Source of the DNA: Panonychus citri
Lineage: Eukaryota > Arthropoda > Arachnida > Trombidiformes > Tetranychidae
DNA: 64,000 nt
Reading direction: 5' to 3'
Assembly: GCF_014898815.1 (NCBI RefSeq)
Contig: NW_026515428.1
Coordinates: forward strand, 310,001-374,000
Positions 50,123 through 62,110 of this stretch are shown in pieces. Made by a program: the position numbers and the translations under genes. How positions within the stretch are numbered: the stretch's first letter is position 1; every line of letters begins with the position of its first letter. Below the pieces are notes generated by a model that saw only the letters and a program-made list of their open reading frames with translations, did no database searches and was not told where the DNA came from.

Positions 50123-50293
50123 TTTTGTAGGGCAATGATCTAAACTCTGAGGATTGATGGATGAGCTTGGAATCGATTGAATAATTTCAACTTGACCTGA
50201 CAAAGTAACTTTTTTCAGCTCCCATATTGAAGGTCTATGATCTGTGTAATAGTTTTTTTTAACATCATCATCATTATCATCCTGCTCACTCAT
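50123..50293 (-). CDS. Orphan exon-like ORF with good donor
   Basis: An ATG at 50293 opens a 57-codon frame (MSEQDDNDDD..., then RPSIWELKKVTLSGQVEIIQ) that ends at a good 5' splice site, ACAAAA|GTAAAAAG. Reading into the intron gives only a basic run and a stop. The composition is protein-like and not a simple repeat. It could be an alternative first exon of the E75 locus or part of an unrelated gene. It ends in phase 0. Joined directly to the copy B acceptor, the frame would stop after two codons, with TGA overlapping the copy B ATG, so it would act as an upstream ORF rather than an N-terminus. I do not recognise the peptide. Confidence 0.3.
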
Positions 50294-53200
50294 GATACAT
50301 TTTTATCATGATACAAATATATTAATATATTACTTGATATATACTCACTACTATTTATTAATTTATTCATTATAATTACCAAGGAAACAGAGTAAAAGCA
50401 AAAACTTGAAAGGAAATTGATATAAATAAATGATCATTATGATAATGAAAATTTTACTCATGAGCTTTTGGTTCAGTTTTGATAATTCAGTCAATTATTA
50501 TTCAATACAATCAATAGAAAGTTTTTGGCTTGTTGATTGTAAACTAATGAGAATTCATTGTTTAACCAGCATTTTCAGGATAAATTGTTCATATCATTTG
50601 ATGATATATTGGGTTTGTGTTATATTACAATGTGATCATCAGATTCTTGATCTTCATCACCAGAGTTAAGTGTAACTGAGCGTGAACTTTTTTTTTCAAG
50701 GTTAGTGACACTTTTTGAATTTGAGCTAAGTTAATAGAGGTTAACATTGGACATTGATATTATCATGGTTTCTGCTTGTATGATATGAATATTAACTTGA
50801 AAAAAGAAAGAGAGAAAGAAAGACTTTATCATCCTGATCATCATTGTGTTGAGATTTGTGCTTTCACAAATTACTGTCTTGGTTACCTTTTTGAATCACT
50901 TTCTCGTTTTCATGGAGCAGAATAAGAAAAACTTGACTCAGCTTCATGGGGAAAATCAGGGGACTAAGCATATAAACATATGAACCACAAGATGATGATG
51001 ATAATGATGATAATTATGAAGAATAAGAAAGAGAAAGAAAAAGGGGAAAAGGGGAAAAGGGGCAACAAGTGAGTGAGTAGAAATTCATTCACATCAATTT
51101 TTTTCCGGGTTAAAAGGCAATAACCTAAAAGTTAACATTGAGACTTGAGAATATTTTTATTCCAAGAGAGAGAGAGAGAGAGAGAAATTTTCTCTCTCCT
51201 TTTTCATCTTCTTTTATCTTCATAAGTGTTTCAATTACATTATTGAGCTGAACATCATCCTAAGGGCTTATAAATTATCATCATAATTGTTATCTTGCTC
51301 ACTCATTAACTATCATAGTTTATCTTAGCAATCATTGAACCGATCTACTATTTAGTCATCTTTACCATCATCATCATTTAGAGGGAGGCAGGTTTTCATG
51401 AGAGTGAGTATCTATCTCTATCTTTATCTCCCTCATGTAGAGACACTCATGTCTTTAACCTGGTCCCTTGAATTTTTTGTCCTGTGAAATTGGTTCAATG
51501 AATTATCCTGTTCATGAGTCTTTTTGTTTATTTGTTATTGTAACAAAGTTTCAGAGCTCACAATCTAAGCTCAGCTGAACAACCAGCCAAAGTGAAATTG
51601 CATTTGTTTTTCACTCTCAGCTATTCACCTCATCGATTTTTATTTCAAGGTTATTGCCTGATGATTATCATGAACAATTTAAAATTCAGTAACTATTAAT
51701 AAACATCAAACAAAAAAAAATCTCAAGATAACATATCAAAATCACAAGGGCAACACGTTTAATTATGTTTACCAAAAAAAATTGTTATTGATGAAAGTTA
51801 ATCAATAACAATTGTTATTTACATGATAAATCAACTGAATCTATTGTTAAATGGATCAAGGTAATTACAAGATATATTAACTAACAAGATTATTAATCAG
51901 TGAATCTTATGTATCTTGAAAACAGGTTAATTGTTACAATTTAATTCCTCTCGGAGAGATTAAACCGAAAATTGTTTCAATTGTTTAGGATTAACAGATC
52001 AACATTAACCCATGATAATATTATCATGAAGCTGTTGAACTTGAGTTCAGTCAACTTGATGAATCTTGGCAACAATAACATAAAAGCAACAATCAGCTAA
52101 TTGTAGTTAAATTAACAAGTAATTCAGGGGAACAAGGGAAAGTTGAAAATCAAGAGAAATTATCACAAAACTGGTTACAATTTAGAAGATGAATAAAGTA
52201 CAATTAAGGAAGTGAAAGGATTGGAAAATATAACAATTATCTCTGTGTAATCATAATCCCTATGGTGAGAAGGATAATTCAATATGTTATTATTGTTAAT
52301 TGTTGTTAATAGACAAATTTTGTGTCAATTGAGAGAGTATGATGGAAGATGACAAGGATGATAAAGGTAATAGAAGAGTAAAAAGAATCAGAATTGATAA
52401 TTGTTATCCGATATTAAGCCAATTTGGTCATCATGATGATTATCTTCACCATACTAACCCTGTCATACTTTTTGATGTCACCTTTATTTTTTGTTTGTCA
52501 CCCTGTCAGGCCAATTTGCTGACCCTTTGATGACCATTACCATACTATGAACCATATATATAAAGCATTGGTTATAACAACAACAACAAAGCTCTTAACC
52601 CAACCCTTTGAGGGTAAGGTCAAATTGGACAAGGAAAGGTAAGGCCACACCGTACGTACAAAAAGTAATGATAATAAGATGACAATTGTCACCACAAAGA
52701 GAAACATGGAAAACGAGTATAATAAAAGAGCTGGACACTGAGAGAGACAAGTAAAAATCGTTCAAGAAGATGACCAATATAAGAGTCTTGTTCAACCCTT
52801 AGGTGGTCAACGTTTTTAAATAGCCTTTACTCCTAGAAAAAAACTACCTGGACACTACTTAGGTTACCTTTTATTATTATTTACCATCATTATTATTTTT
52901 AATGTTATCATCATTATCATCCTTTCATCTCTCTCTCTCTCTCTCTCTCTCTCTTGAAAGTTACAGTTTCGTCGATAGTTGAATGTCCATGTTGGTCCAA
53001 TTTTCACATGGATTATTGTTCATCATCTTCATTGGTACAGATCATCAATCATAAGAAAACGTTTCCAAACATAAACAATTTGCTTTCATCTATTATATCA
53101 ACTGTGTAAGTGTTCAGATTGATACTTGAAACATCAAACTGACCATTGGCTATTTAGATTTACCTTATATTAGCTTCAATATCATGAGATTAGTTCAATC

Positions 53201-54658
53201 TATTTGTAACTGTTTTCGCCTTAACCAATTGGCGTTTAATTTTTGTCTTTTGTACTTTGATGATAACTTATAATAGACAAAAGATAATCATTGATTATTT
53301 TCAAATCAATACAAATCTAATTGTAATAATCAATTGATACCTGAACAAAATGACAATCAGAAAGAAATAAAAGTTTTTCAAGTTTGAGAAGAAACTTTTT
53401 TTTCTCTACATTCGGACATTTGCTTGTGGACACAATGGACTTTTTCATTCTTATTTTTCTTCCTCCTTCTTTCCTCACCTTCATCTTCCGCACTCTCCCA
53501 AATTTCACCGCTTTTATCATCATTAATATCATCTCATCATCATCATCTTCTCAAATCTTATTAAATTAATACATTCGGACACAAGGAAGTGACAGTTTTT
53601 TCTGGGATTGGCTTTTATAATATGTATATTCATCATTGTAACTCATATGTTGGACTCAAAGGAGTCTCTCTCTCTCTCTCTCTCTTTGTGTATCAAGGTA
53701 AAAAAAACTGTTTTCAAGATCAAATGTTATAATAGGTAAAGGTCAATGATGACATTTATAGTTGGTCATCATTATCAACCTTTAAGAGGTCAAGGTAAAT
53801 CGTGTAAATAAAAGTTGATTACAAATGGTAACAGATTAACGGGCATCTGATTCATACCTTTAGGTAAATATTGAAATAAAGGTAAACATAATAAAGACAA
53901 TTAATCAACAAAATTGAAACTGAATTCTAAATGATTAGTTAACTGATCAAGATAATCATGTGAGTTAAAAGGTAAATCATCAGTTAATTAATATGCAAAC
54001 AACAAAGTGTTTAATTGTTTTGTTTTGCTTTTTTTTCCTTTTCAATGGTAACACTAATTTATATAAATTGTCATCTAAATCATGACATGTAAAAGTTTGC
54101 TTTTGTTTTTTAGTTTGTTCTTGTTGATTGTTTACTAATCATGACTTTTGGTTGATCAACCTTTTCTGATTGTAGTTTAAATTACAGCTGATCAAATTGT
54201 CTGATTACTGAACAGATGAAAGTTTATGGTGATTGTTGATTGTTGATGTTGTTGTTGTTACAAAATCAGAAGCTGAAAAATTGTCAACATGATTATTTAC
54301 AATATATAATTTAGGTTATAAAGGGTTGGGCCTGATGATTGACAGAGGATGATGATGATCAATGATTTACTTTCCGCTTGTTCATCATTGTAGTTAATCA
54401 TAATAATGAGTAAAAACTAAATAACAATCAAGTAAACACCATGTAACAACAATAATCTGTCCACAATATCAAGAAACTACAGGTAACAATAAATGACAAT
54501 AATGTGACCAAATTGATCAATTGATTTTTATCAATACCAAAGGGTGAGTCGCATTGATTGGTAAGAGGAAAGGGAAGGGTAAAGGAGTAGGAGAGGAAGG
54601 GTGAGGTGGAGGAGGAGGATAAGGTGGCGAAGGTGATGATGGTCAGTATGGTGGAAGG

Positions 54659-54682
54659 AGAGAGAGAGAGAGAGAGAGAGAG
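54659..54682. repeat. (GA)12 microsatellite
   Basis: This is a perfect GA run in the upstream spacer, within a purine-rich stretch from about 54560. Confidence 0.95.
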
Positions 54683-57600
54683 ATAAAGATGAGGATGAGG
54701 ATGTGTTTAAGATGATGAATAAGATTAAGATGAAAAGGTGAGCAAGGAAAAAGAGTTGATTTCTTTGTAATCATTTAAATCCTTTGACAAAACTAACGTA
54801 ATTTAATGTTGGTATTTTTTTAAGAGGTCAAATGGCGATGAAGAGAAAGGGTCAAAGATGAGAATGATAGTTCAAAATGATAATGGTCAAGATGTTAGTG
54901 TGTGTGTGGGGTGGAAGGTATAAAAGGTTAAGAAGGAAAGGGAATTGTTATAATCAAGCACAAAAAAGGGTTCACAGTCTTGACCATTGATGATAATGGA
55001 CAAAAAAGTGCAGGGTAATAACTGATGTCCAGTCTTAAGGTGATTGAAAGAGGGAGAGAAGGTGGAGAAAAGGAAGAGGAAAAAAGGAGCGGGTTGTGAA
55101 GCAATGAATGTCCAGTCGGTTTTTTATTGTAACAACTATTACAATGGTCACTTTTATCATCGTTTTAACCTTTTTTTTACTTTCTCTCTCTCTCTCTTTC
55201 TCCTTGTCAATCTTTACTTGTAAGATGATGATGAGGATGGAAAGAGAAAGGGTCACTTTTTAAGGATGTGGTAAAAAAAAGGGTCAAGTTGTTTGAAAGA
55301 AGAAAAAAATATAACCGGTGAAAGGGATTGTCTCTCTCTCTCTCTCTCTCTCTCTCTTCAATATCTTATCATTTACCTTGATATTTTTACCATATCAGTG
55401 AGCAAAGAGAGAAGAAACGAAAGAGAAAGAGAGAGAAAGGTCAATGTAACATACTCTGTAATGGAGGTAAAAAAAACTCGTCTCAAGGGCAAGGAGGGTG
55501 AAAGAGAGAGAGAGAGAGAGAAAAAAAAGAAAGAGATAAAAAGCATGATGATGATAAAGAGATGATGAAGAAAAAAAGAGAAAGCCTTGAGAAAGTACAT
55601 TGACCTTTTTTTCTTAAGAAACATCAACAAACATACGTATTTATTATTGCATAGAGACCAGAGTATCTTGAGTAACCAGTAACAACAACAACAACATCAA
55701 CGTAATAATAATAATCTTGATGAAGAAGAAAAAAAAGAAAGAAAAAGAAAGGTAAAAAAAAAAGGTAAAAAAGGTGATGACCTCCACATCTTCACCATAA
55801 TCAGAGTGAGCGAGATAGAGAGAAAAGAGAGATGAAATTCAAGTAAGATGATAAAAGAAACCCTCATCTTCTTATGGGTCATTCCAAAGGCTATCATCAT
55901 CTTGATCATCATGATGATGTTTTTTTTCAAGGCCAAGACCACAGTCTGTTGCCCTCAAGAAGTGATTGGCCTCTTAATAAACTTACCTGTTATCAGAAAC
56001 TTCACCTTGTTAACATTACAATTAAACAAAAAGGTAAAAAGGATTATGAGAGTTGATTAGAGAGAGAGAGAGAGAGAAAGAAAGAGAGTTGTAAAGGTTA
56101 TCTACCTGTAGAATGATGATAATGATGATGCTCACAATACGGAAGAAAAAACTTTCATCATAATGAAAAACAATCTCATTGCCCTTATGCCCTATCCTTT
56201 AATCATCTTCATCTAATTTACCTTTAACTTTCATTTACCAAAGTTCATTAACTATCAACACAATAAATATACAATATCTTAAATTACAAATACGATTTAT
56301 AAAATATTATGATAATTATTAACAACAAGTTAATCTGAAGGGGAAATTGAAATCAATCAGTTAATCAGATTAACTTGAATCAATATCGATTGGTATTAAT
56401 GATAAAATGAAACAGATTGAGAGAGACAACTTTGTCACTTCAACTGGAATAACAAAGTGACCACTTCAATTAGAAATCTCATTGGAAATTTGAAAAACGA
56501 TAACAAATAACAAACAACAACAACTGACCACTAAAATCAATTGATAGTTTGTTGTTATTTTCAAGGGAAACATATTTTTCCAGGTAAAATATTAGCTTTA
56601 TTATATGATAATAATAAACAATTATAATTTATGGATTTAGTAGTTTGTTAACTTTTTTTTTATGATTTATTGCAATCAACACAATCACACATAGGGAACC
56701 AGATAGTAGCTCATGAAAATGACCACAACAATCAGCACTGGACACTTTATTAGTAGATATGAATAATAACAACCACAAATCAGGAAGATACACAAAAAAA
56801 ATTATTATTATAACAAGTAAAAGTTGTGATAATAACAATAAGCATCTCATAAGCTACCGGTCATCCTGTAATGTTTTTGCTTGACCATTCATATCAATTA
56901 TTGACATAATTTATTGCCTACTAGTGTACATATTATTTTCCAATATTATTATCATGATAATAATATTTATTAGTAGTTATTGTTATCAGTTGAGTTTCTT
57001 AAACTCTGCAGGGTCACTGGTCAGTGGTCATTGTTATTTAAATCATTTCAAAATCAAATTTCACTTTCACTTACAAATCATTTACAGGTAATATAATTCA
57101 ATGACATGAATTCAGAGGTATAAATATATTGAGTGACCAGTGGACATTTTATACCAACTGATTAACTCTTTTAGAAACATTGGTTTTGATTGTTAAGAAA
57201 TGAGAAAAAAAAATATTCAAAGTGATCAACAAGCTTGATGAGTACATAATACAAATAACTGATAGAGTAAAAGTAAATTGATATGACAATTAAATGTAAT
57301 CAATTGGTTTGTTTTATCAGTGAGTTATTGTTAATCATTGTGTGATATTGATTTGATAATAATTGGCATTTTTCATTTGATTGAAATGATTTAGGGTTAA
57401 TTGCCTGAACAGGGAAAGCAGAGGTTATTATTAGTTGAAGTACATTAACATGGTGCCGATAACCTTGTTATGAATGAAACATAATAATAATAACTTGGTA
57501 AAGAGAGAGAGAGGGAGAGAAAGATGAAGATGAAGATGAAGATAAGGATGAAATTATTTGTTTTTACTCATTTACTATCTTTCATGATCTGCTAGAGAGA

Positions 57601-57722
57601 AAGTAGACATGATGATGATAAACAAGAAGATGAACAGCAACATGGGTAAGAAGTTATTATCCTGCAGAATTATCATCATCATGATTACTCTCAAAGATCA
57701 CAAAGGGAAGAAAGAAAGACAG

Positions 57723-57728
<6 letters not shown>

Positions 57729-57758
<30 letters not shown>
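57729..57758. repeat. (AG)15 microsatellite
   Basis: This is a perfect AG run in the upstream spacer. Confidence 0.95.
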
Positions 57759-57760
<2 letters not shown>

Positions 57761-59131
57761 TATAAGGTGAAGAAGATTAATCTTTCATCTACCTGTTGTT
57801 ATCCTTTCTCTCCCTCTCTCCTTTCCCACTGAAAGAGCTAAAAAATGATTTGGGCAAAGAAAAAGTTCATGGACTCTGAACATCGATGAACTTAAAAGTA
57901 TCATGAAAGAGGGTGAGAGAAAGATGAAGATGATGATAAACAAAGGAAAAGAAGCAAATAACCTCACGTCTCTTTGTTTATCTCTTACTTTTTCTGGTTA
58001 TTTCTTTTTCTTTTTCACATTACCAGGTAAAGGTAAACAAGAAAAAAAAGTCTAATTAATGAATGATTGACTTTCAATGGTTGATAAAATAGTGTAATGG
58101 GTTAATCATTTAATCTTAACGTTCAACTTTTCCTCTAACAAATATACATGTACATGTATAAGTCTAATTTACCATGAGGCTAATAATCATCATCATCATG
58201 GTAAACCTTATTAATTGCAAGTAAAGTGTAAAATTAACTAGTAATTGATTTTGATTGAGATGTTTCATCATTTTAAGTAAAATTTTAACCTTAGATTTGC
58301 AAATACGATTGAAATTATATTCTCATTGTCATTAACCCTCTTGGGTTATCGTTTCAATTGTAATTCATAATTTTTTGCTTTCTCTTTCTTTCCTTTCAGG
58401 TTACTGACCAGTTCAACGTCTTCATTCATGCAATTATACTCATCATCATCTTCTTCATGATAGATTCACCTTATTCTTTATATATAAGTGATAATGATGA
58501 TGAGGTTTACAGTTAACCAGTGTTTCTTTTTCAAGTTTGATAAATTTACTGCTACATAACCTTTGGTTTCATCGACCCACCCCTTAATCTTTATATTGTC
58601 TTGTTATTATAAATCAGATGCTCTCTCTCTCTCTCTGCTTATGGCTCTTGCCCACCATCATCACCCCACTCTGCCCCTCATCTTGTCTCTCTCGCTCTCT
58701 TATGTCTGCTGTTGCTTCCTCAATACCATAGGCATTGACTTCCTAAAGGAGAGGTTTCAATGAGCTAAAATCTTTGTAACTCTTCATATGGAGAGACAAA
58801 AAAAACTGTACTCGCACAGATTGCACCTAATATGGTTCCTCATTCTTCATCCTCATCTTCATTTTCATCGCAAGCTGCAAACTCTCACTTTGACCTTTCT
58901 CCTATTGCTTTCTCCCTTTCTCTCTCTTCCTTGTCCTCATCATTATCTTTACTCTCTTACTTGGTGAAATGTCACTCAGGTTATTTACAATGAGGAAGAG
59001 AAAGAGAGAGAGAGAGAAAAGATGGAAAAGAGGAAGGCGATAAGGTTAATACTTGCTCCCTTTCGTTTTTGCTTTATTTTCATTATTTGTGAAGCGCGTG
59101 CCAATAACAGGACACTCAACGTGTGCGCGTG

Positions 59132-59153
59132 TGACCTCACCCGATGGTGACCT
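59132..59153. promoter_or_regulatory. Direct TGACCT pair in a CpG-rich patch
   Basis: TGACCT at 59132-59137 and 59148-59153 are direct copies with 10 bases between them. They sit beside GCGCGTG and GTGTGCGCGTGTG words and a TTTTATAC box. CpG is rare elsewhere in the spacer. The patch looks like a promoter, possibly an E75 start region, but no exon is defined. Confidence 0.3.
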
Positions 59154-62050
59154 TTTATACACGAGACTTTCTATTGGAGAAACTCTCTCTTCCTTTCTCT
59201 CTTTCTTTCTCTTTCATTTTATTCTCTTCCTCTTCCTTCTTTACCTCTCTCTTTCCCTTCTATTAATCGATGGGTAACCAATCAATCGAACTTCGTAATT
59301 TCTGTTCAAAGTTCCGCTTCTTTTTACCATCTTTTTCCCTTTTTTTACTTCTATTACTCGAACCTTTCCCTCTCACCAATTCTCTCTCTCTCTCTCACTG
59401 TCTCACTTCTATCTTTCTCTCTTCTTTCATTCATCTTCATCAGCTTTCGTCTTCTTCTTCCTGATTCTTTATCATCAATTTCTCTTACATCTTCTATCGC
59501 TTATGATGTTTACAATTACTATGCAGAAAAACATTGAAAGGTTATAAGTGCGTTCGGTCAACATGACCGTTAAATACAATATAAACATAACCACCAAATC
59601 GTTGAAAACAGACAGAAAAAGTACTCTCTCATCATCCTACTCCTTTTTCATCTTCATCTTTTCATCATTTGATTATTGCAAAAGCATAACAGTAACTATT
59701 GTTAAAATTTAAATCTCATTTGATAATTAAATTTCATAATTTCCCATTGAACCTTTTTTTCCCATCGCAATTGAAATTGATTGTGTTTAAGTTCACATTA
59801 GGTGCTAATAAACTATTCGGCAGAAAACTTGGACTCGGAGTTAATTTGATCAATTAAAACGATCGACCGACTATTCTCATTAGTCAGTCTGTCCCTTGTA
59901 ATTAGAAATCGTTTTTACTGATTAAGCCGTTTTCAAGAAAAGTCAAATTAAGTCCGACCTTAGATCCGAATCCTTGATTATAACTGATATGCTCAATGTT
60001 TAATCAATGGTCTGGTCTTAATTGTTAACTTAACTGTGAATCAATGGTCGTCTCTTGTTTACAATTCCCTGAGACCGATAAAATGCCGACGAGCCGGTTA
60101 ATTAACTTAATCACTTTTCACATGAGTGATAACAAATTTATTTTTCTTATATTACACGAAAAAAAATTAAGAAAAGATTATCATATTTGTTTCTAATTAA
60201 ATCTTAATGATCTTGCTAATAATAATTGCGAGACGCAATTGAAGCAAAAGAGGAAATAAATTAACCCTTGATCACAGAAAATGTAAACATGATACAATTA
60301 GCAAATTGTTTCGTTAAATTAGAGAATCCTTCTAATACAATTATCACTGATTATCTTACAATCAGATAATCAACTAATTAAATAAAATTTAAATTCATCT
60401 AACCAACTAAACAATCAACGCAAATGTATAACTACAAATGATTATTTCCAATTCCAAGTTTAATTGTCATCAATTGCTATATGAAAATTGTATTTGTTTG
60501 CAAAAAGAAATGATTAAATTGTTAATTTAATTGCTAGAAGGAAAAAAAAATCAATACTAGTAATCAAATTGTAAAATCAATTTGGACAACAATCAATTTA
60601 AGCAAATACACAATCAATGAACCGGACAAAAACATTGGCACCAAAGTTGAAAATTATTTTTTCTTACAAAAAGTGAGAAAATTTTTCAAAATAATAATAA
60701 ATTATAATAATAATTTTTAAGTAAAAATATTGAACATATTGGTTTTTGATAATTTCCTGAATAATAATAATAATAATAACCAATAGAGTTGACAAAGTTT
60801 TTGTCCATTTCTATTTTTAGGGATGAAAGTTTTTGAATATATTTTTATTATGATGATGATGATGAAGAAGATGTTGTTTCAATTGGAAAAGGAAGAGGAT
60901 CAATGATGAAGATGATGAAGAGAAGGATGAAAGGGGAAAGAGATCTATGGGAGGTTTAGGAGATGAAGGTGAAGATCAAGGAGAAGAAGAAGATAAAAAG
61001 GGAAAAGATGATAAAGAAGAAGAAGAGAAAGGAAGATAAAGAGGGAGAGTGAACTAAGAAGTGAAAGGAATTTTAAATTTTTGTCGTTCTTCACATTTGG
61101 AAGGTCAAAGGCAAGGTCGAAATCGATGGTGATGTCGATAAAGATGAAGGATAATAATAAGAGAATATGAGAGAAAGAGGGAGAGAGATTGAAGAGTAAC
61201 GGAAATAAGAGGCGATATTTTTATGAGAGAGTGAACAGATTATCATCATCATCTTCTTCTTCTTCTTCATAAGTTGATGCAGAAAAAGAGGTTCCTTGAT
61301 ATTGGTTTGCTTAAAATTTTCCGCCTCCCTCCTTCCTCCCTCTTTTCCCTATTCGCTATTACTTTTATTATCATTATCATCTATCCACTCATTCATTCAT
61401 CCCTTAGGTGCCCAAGGTCTAGGCCAGGGTCGGGCTCAATTTAGACCTTGACTATTTACTATAAATATATATACAATCATTGAGATATATTATTATTGTG
61501 GCCTACAGGGTTATCGGTGTCTTATTGTCTGTGTAAATTTATTTTTTGATGACAAATAAAATTATTATATTGAAACGGGATTCAAAGTCTTTCAATATCT
61601 TAAAACGGAAGTTTACTGAAGATGATGATCAGAAAAGAGAGAGAAAAATAAAGAAAAAGAAAGAGAGGGAGGGAGACTGAAGCGATTGGATTGAGTGAGA
61701 GTCGAGGAGGATAAGGATGATAAAAGAAAAGAAAGGGAATATTACCGTTTATTGAAGAAAAGGCTGTAACACCTCTTATGTCCATAGAAGATGAATATGC
61801 AAAGGTAAATCCAAAATTCTAGAGAGAGAGAGAGAGAAGATAAAAAAAGAGAAAGGTGAGAATAGGTGTTATAAGTTGGTGAGAAAAGGTAAGAAAACCC
61901 ATTTTAAGAATAAGAAGCTTTTTATATCTCAAAAGAAAGAAAAGGATGAAAAGAGAAAGGAAGAAGAGAGAGAAAGTGAAGTTCGGGTGATCCGAATTAT
62001 ATTATCAATTTCTAACTGTGCACACCGATAATTTATTCATTTCCTTGCAA

Positions 62051-62059
<9 letters not shown>

Positions 62060-62105
<46 letters not shown>
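62060..62105. repeat. (GA)23 microsatellite
   Basis: This is a perfect GA run in the upstream spacer. Confidence 0.95.

Positions 62106-62110
<5 letters not shown>

Noticed and set aside
59270..59464. MGNQSIEL... ORF with a myristoylation-like start
   Set aside because: After about 15 residues it runs into CT-repeat translation (Leu/Ser/Phe). There is no splice site or homology to support it.
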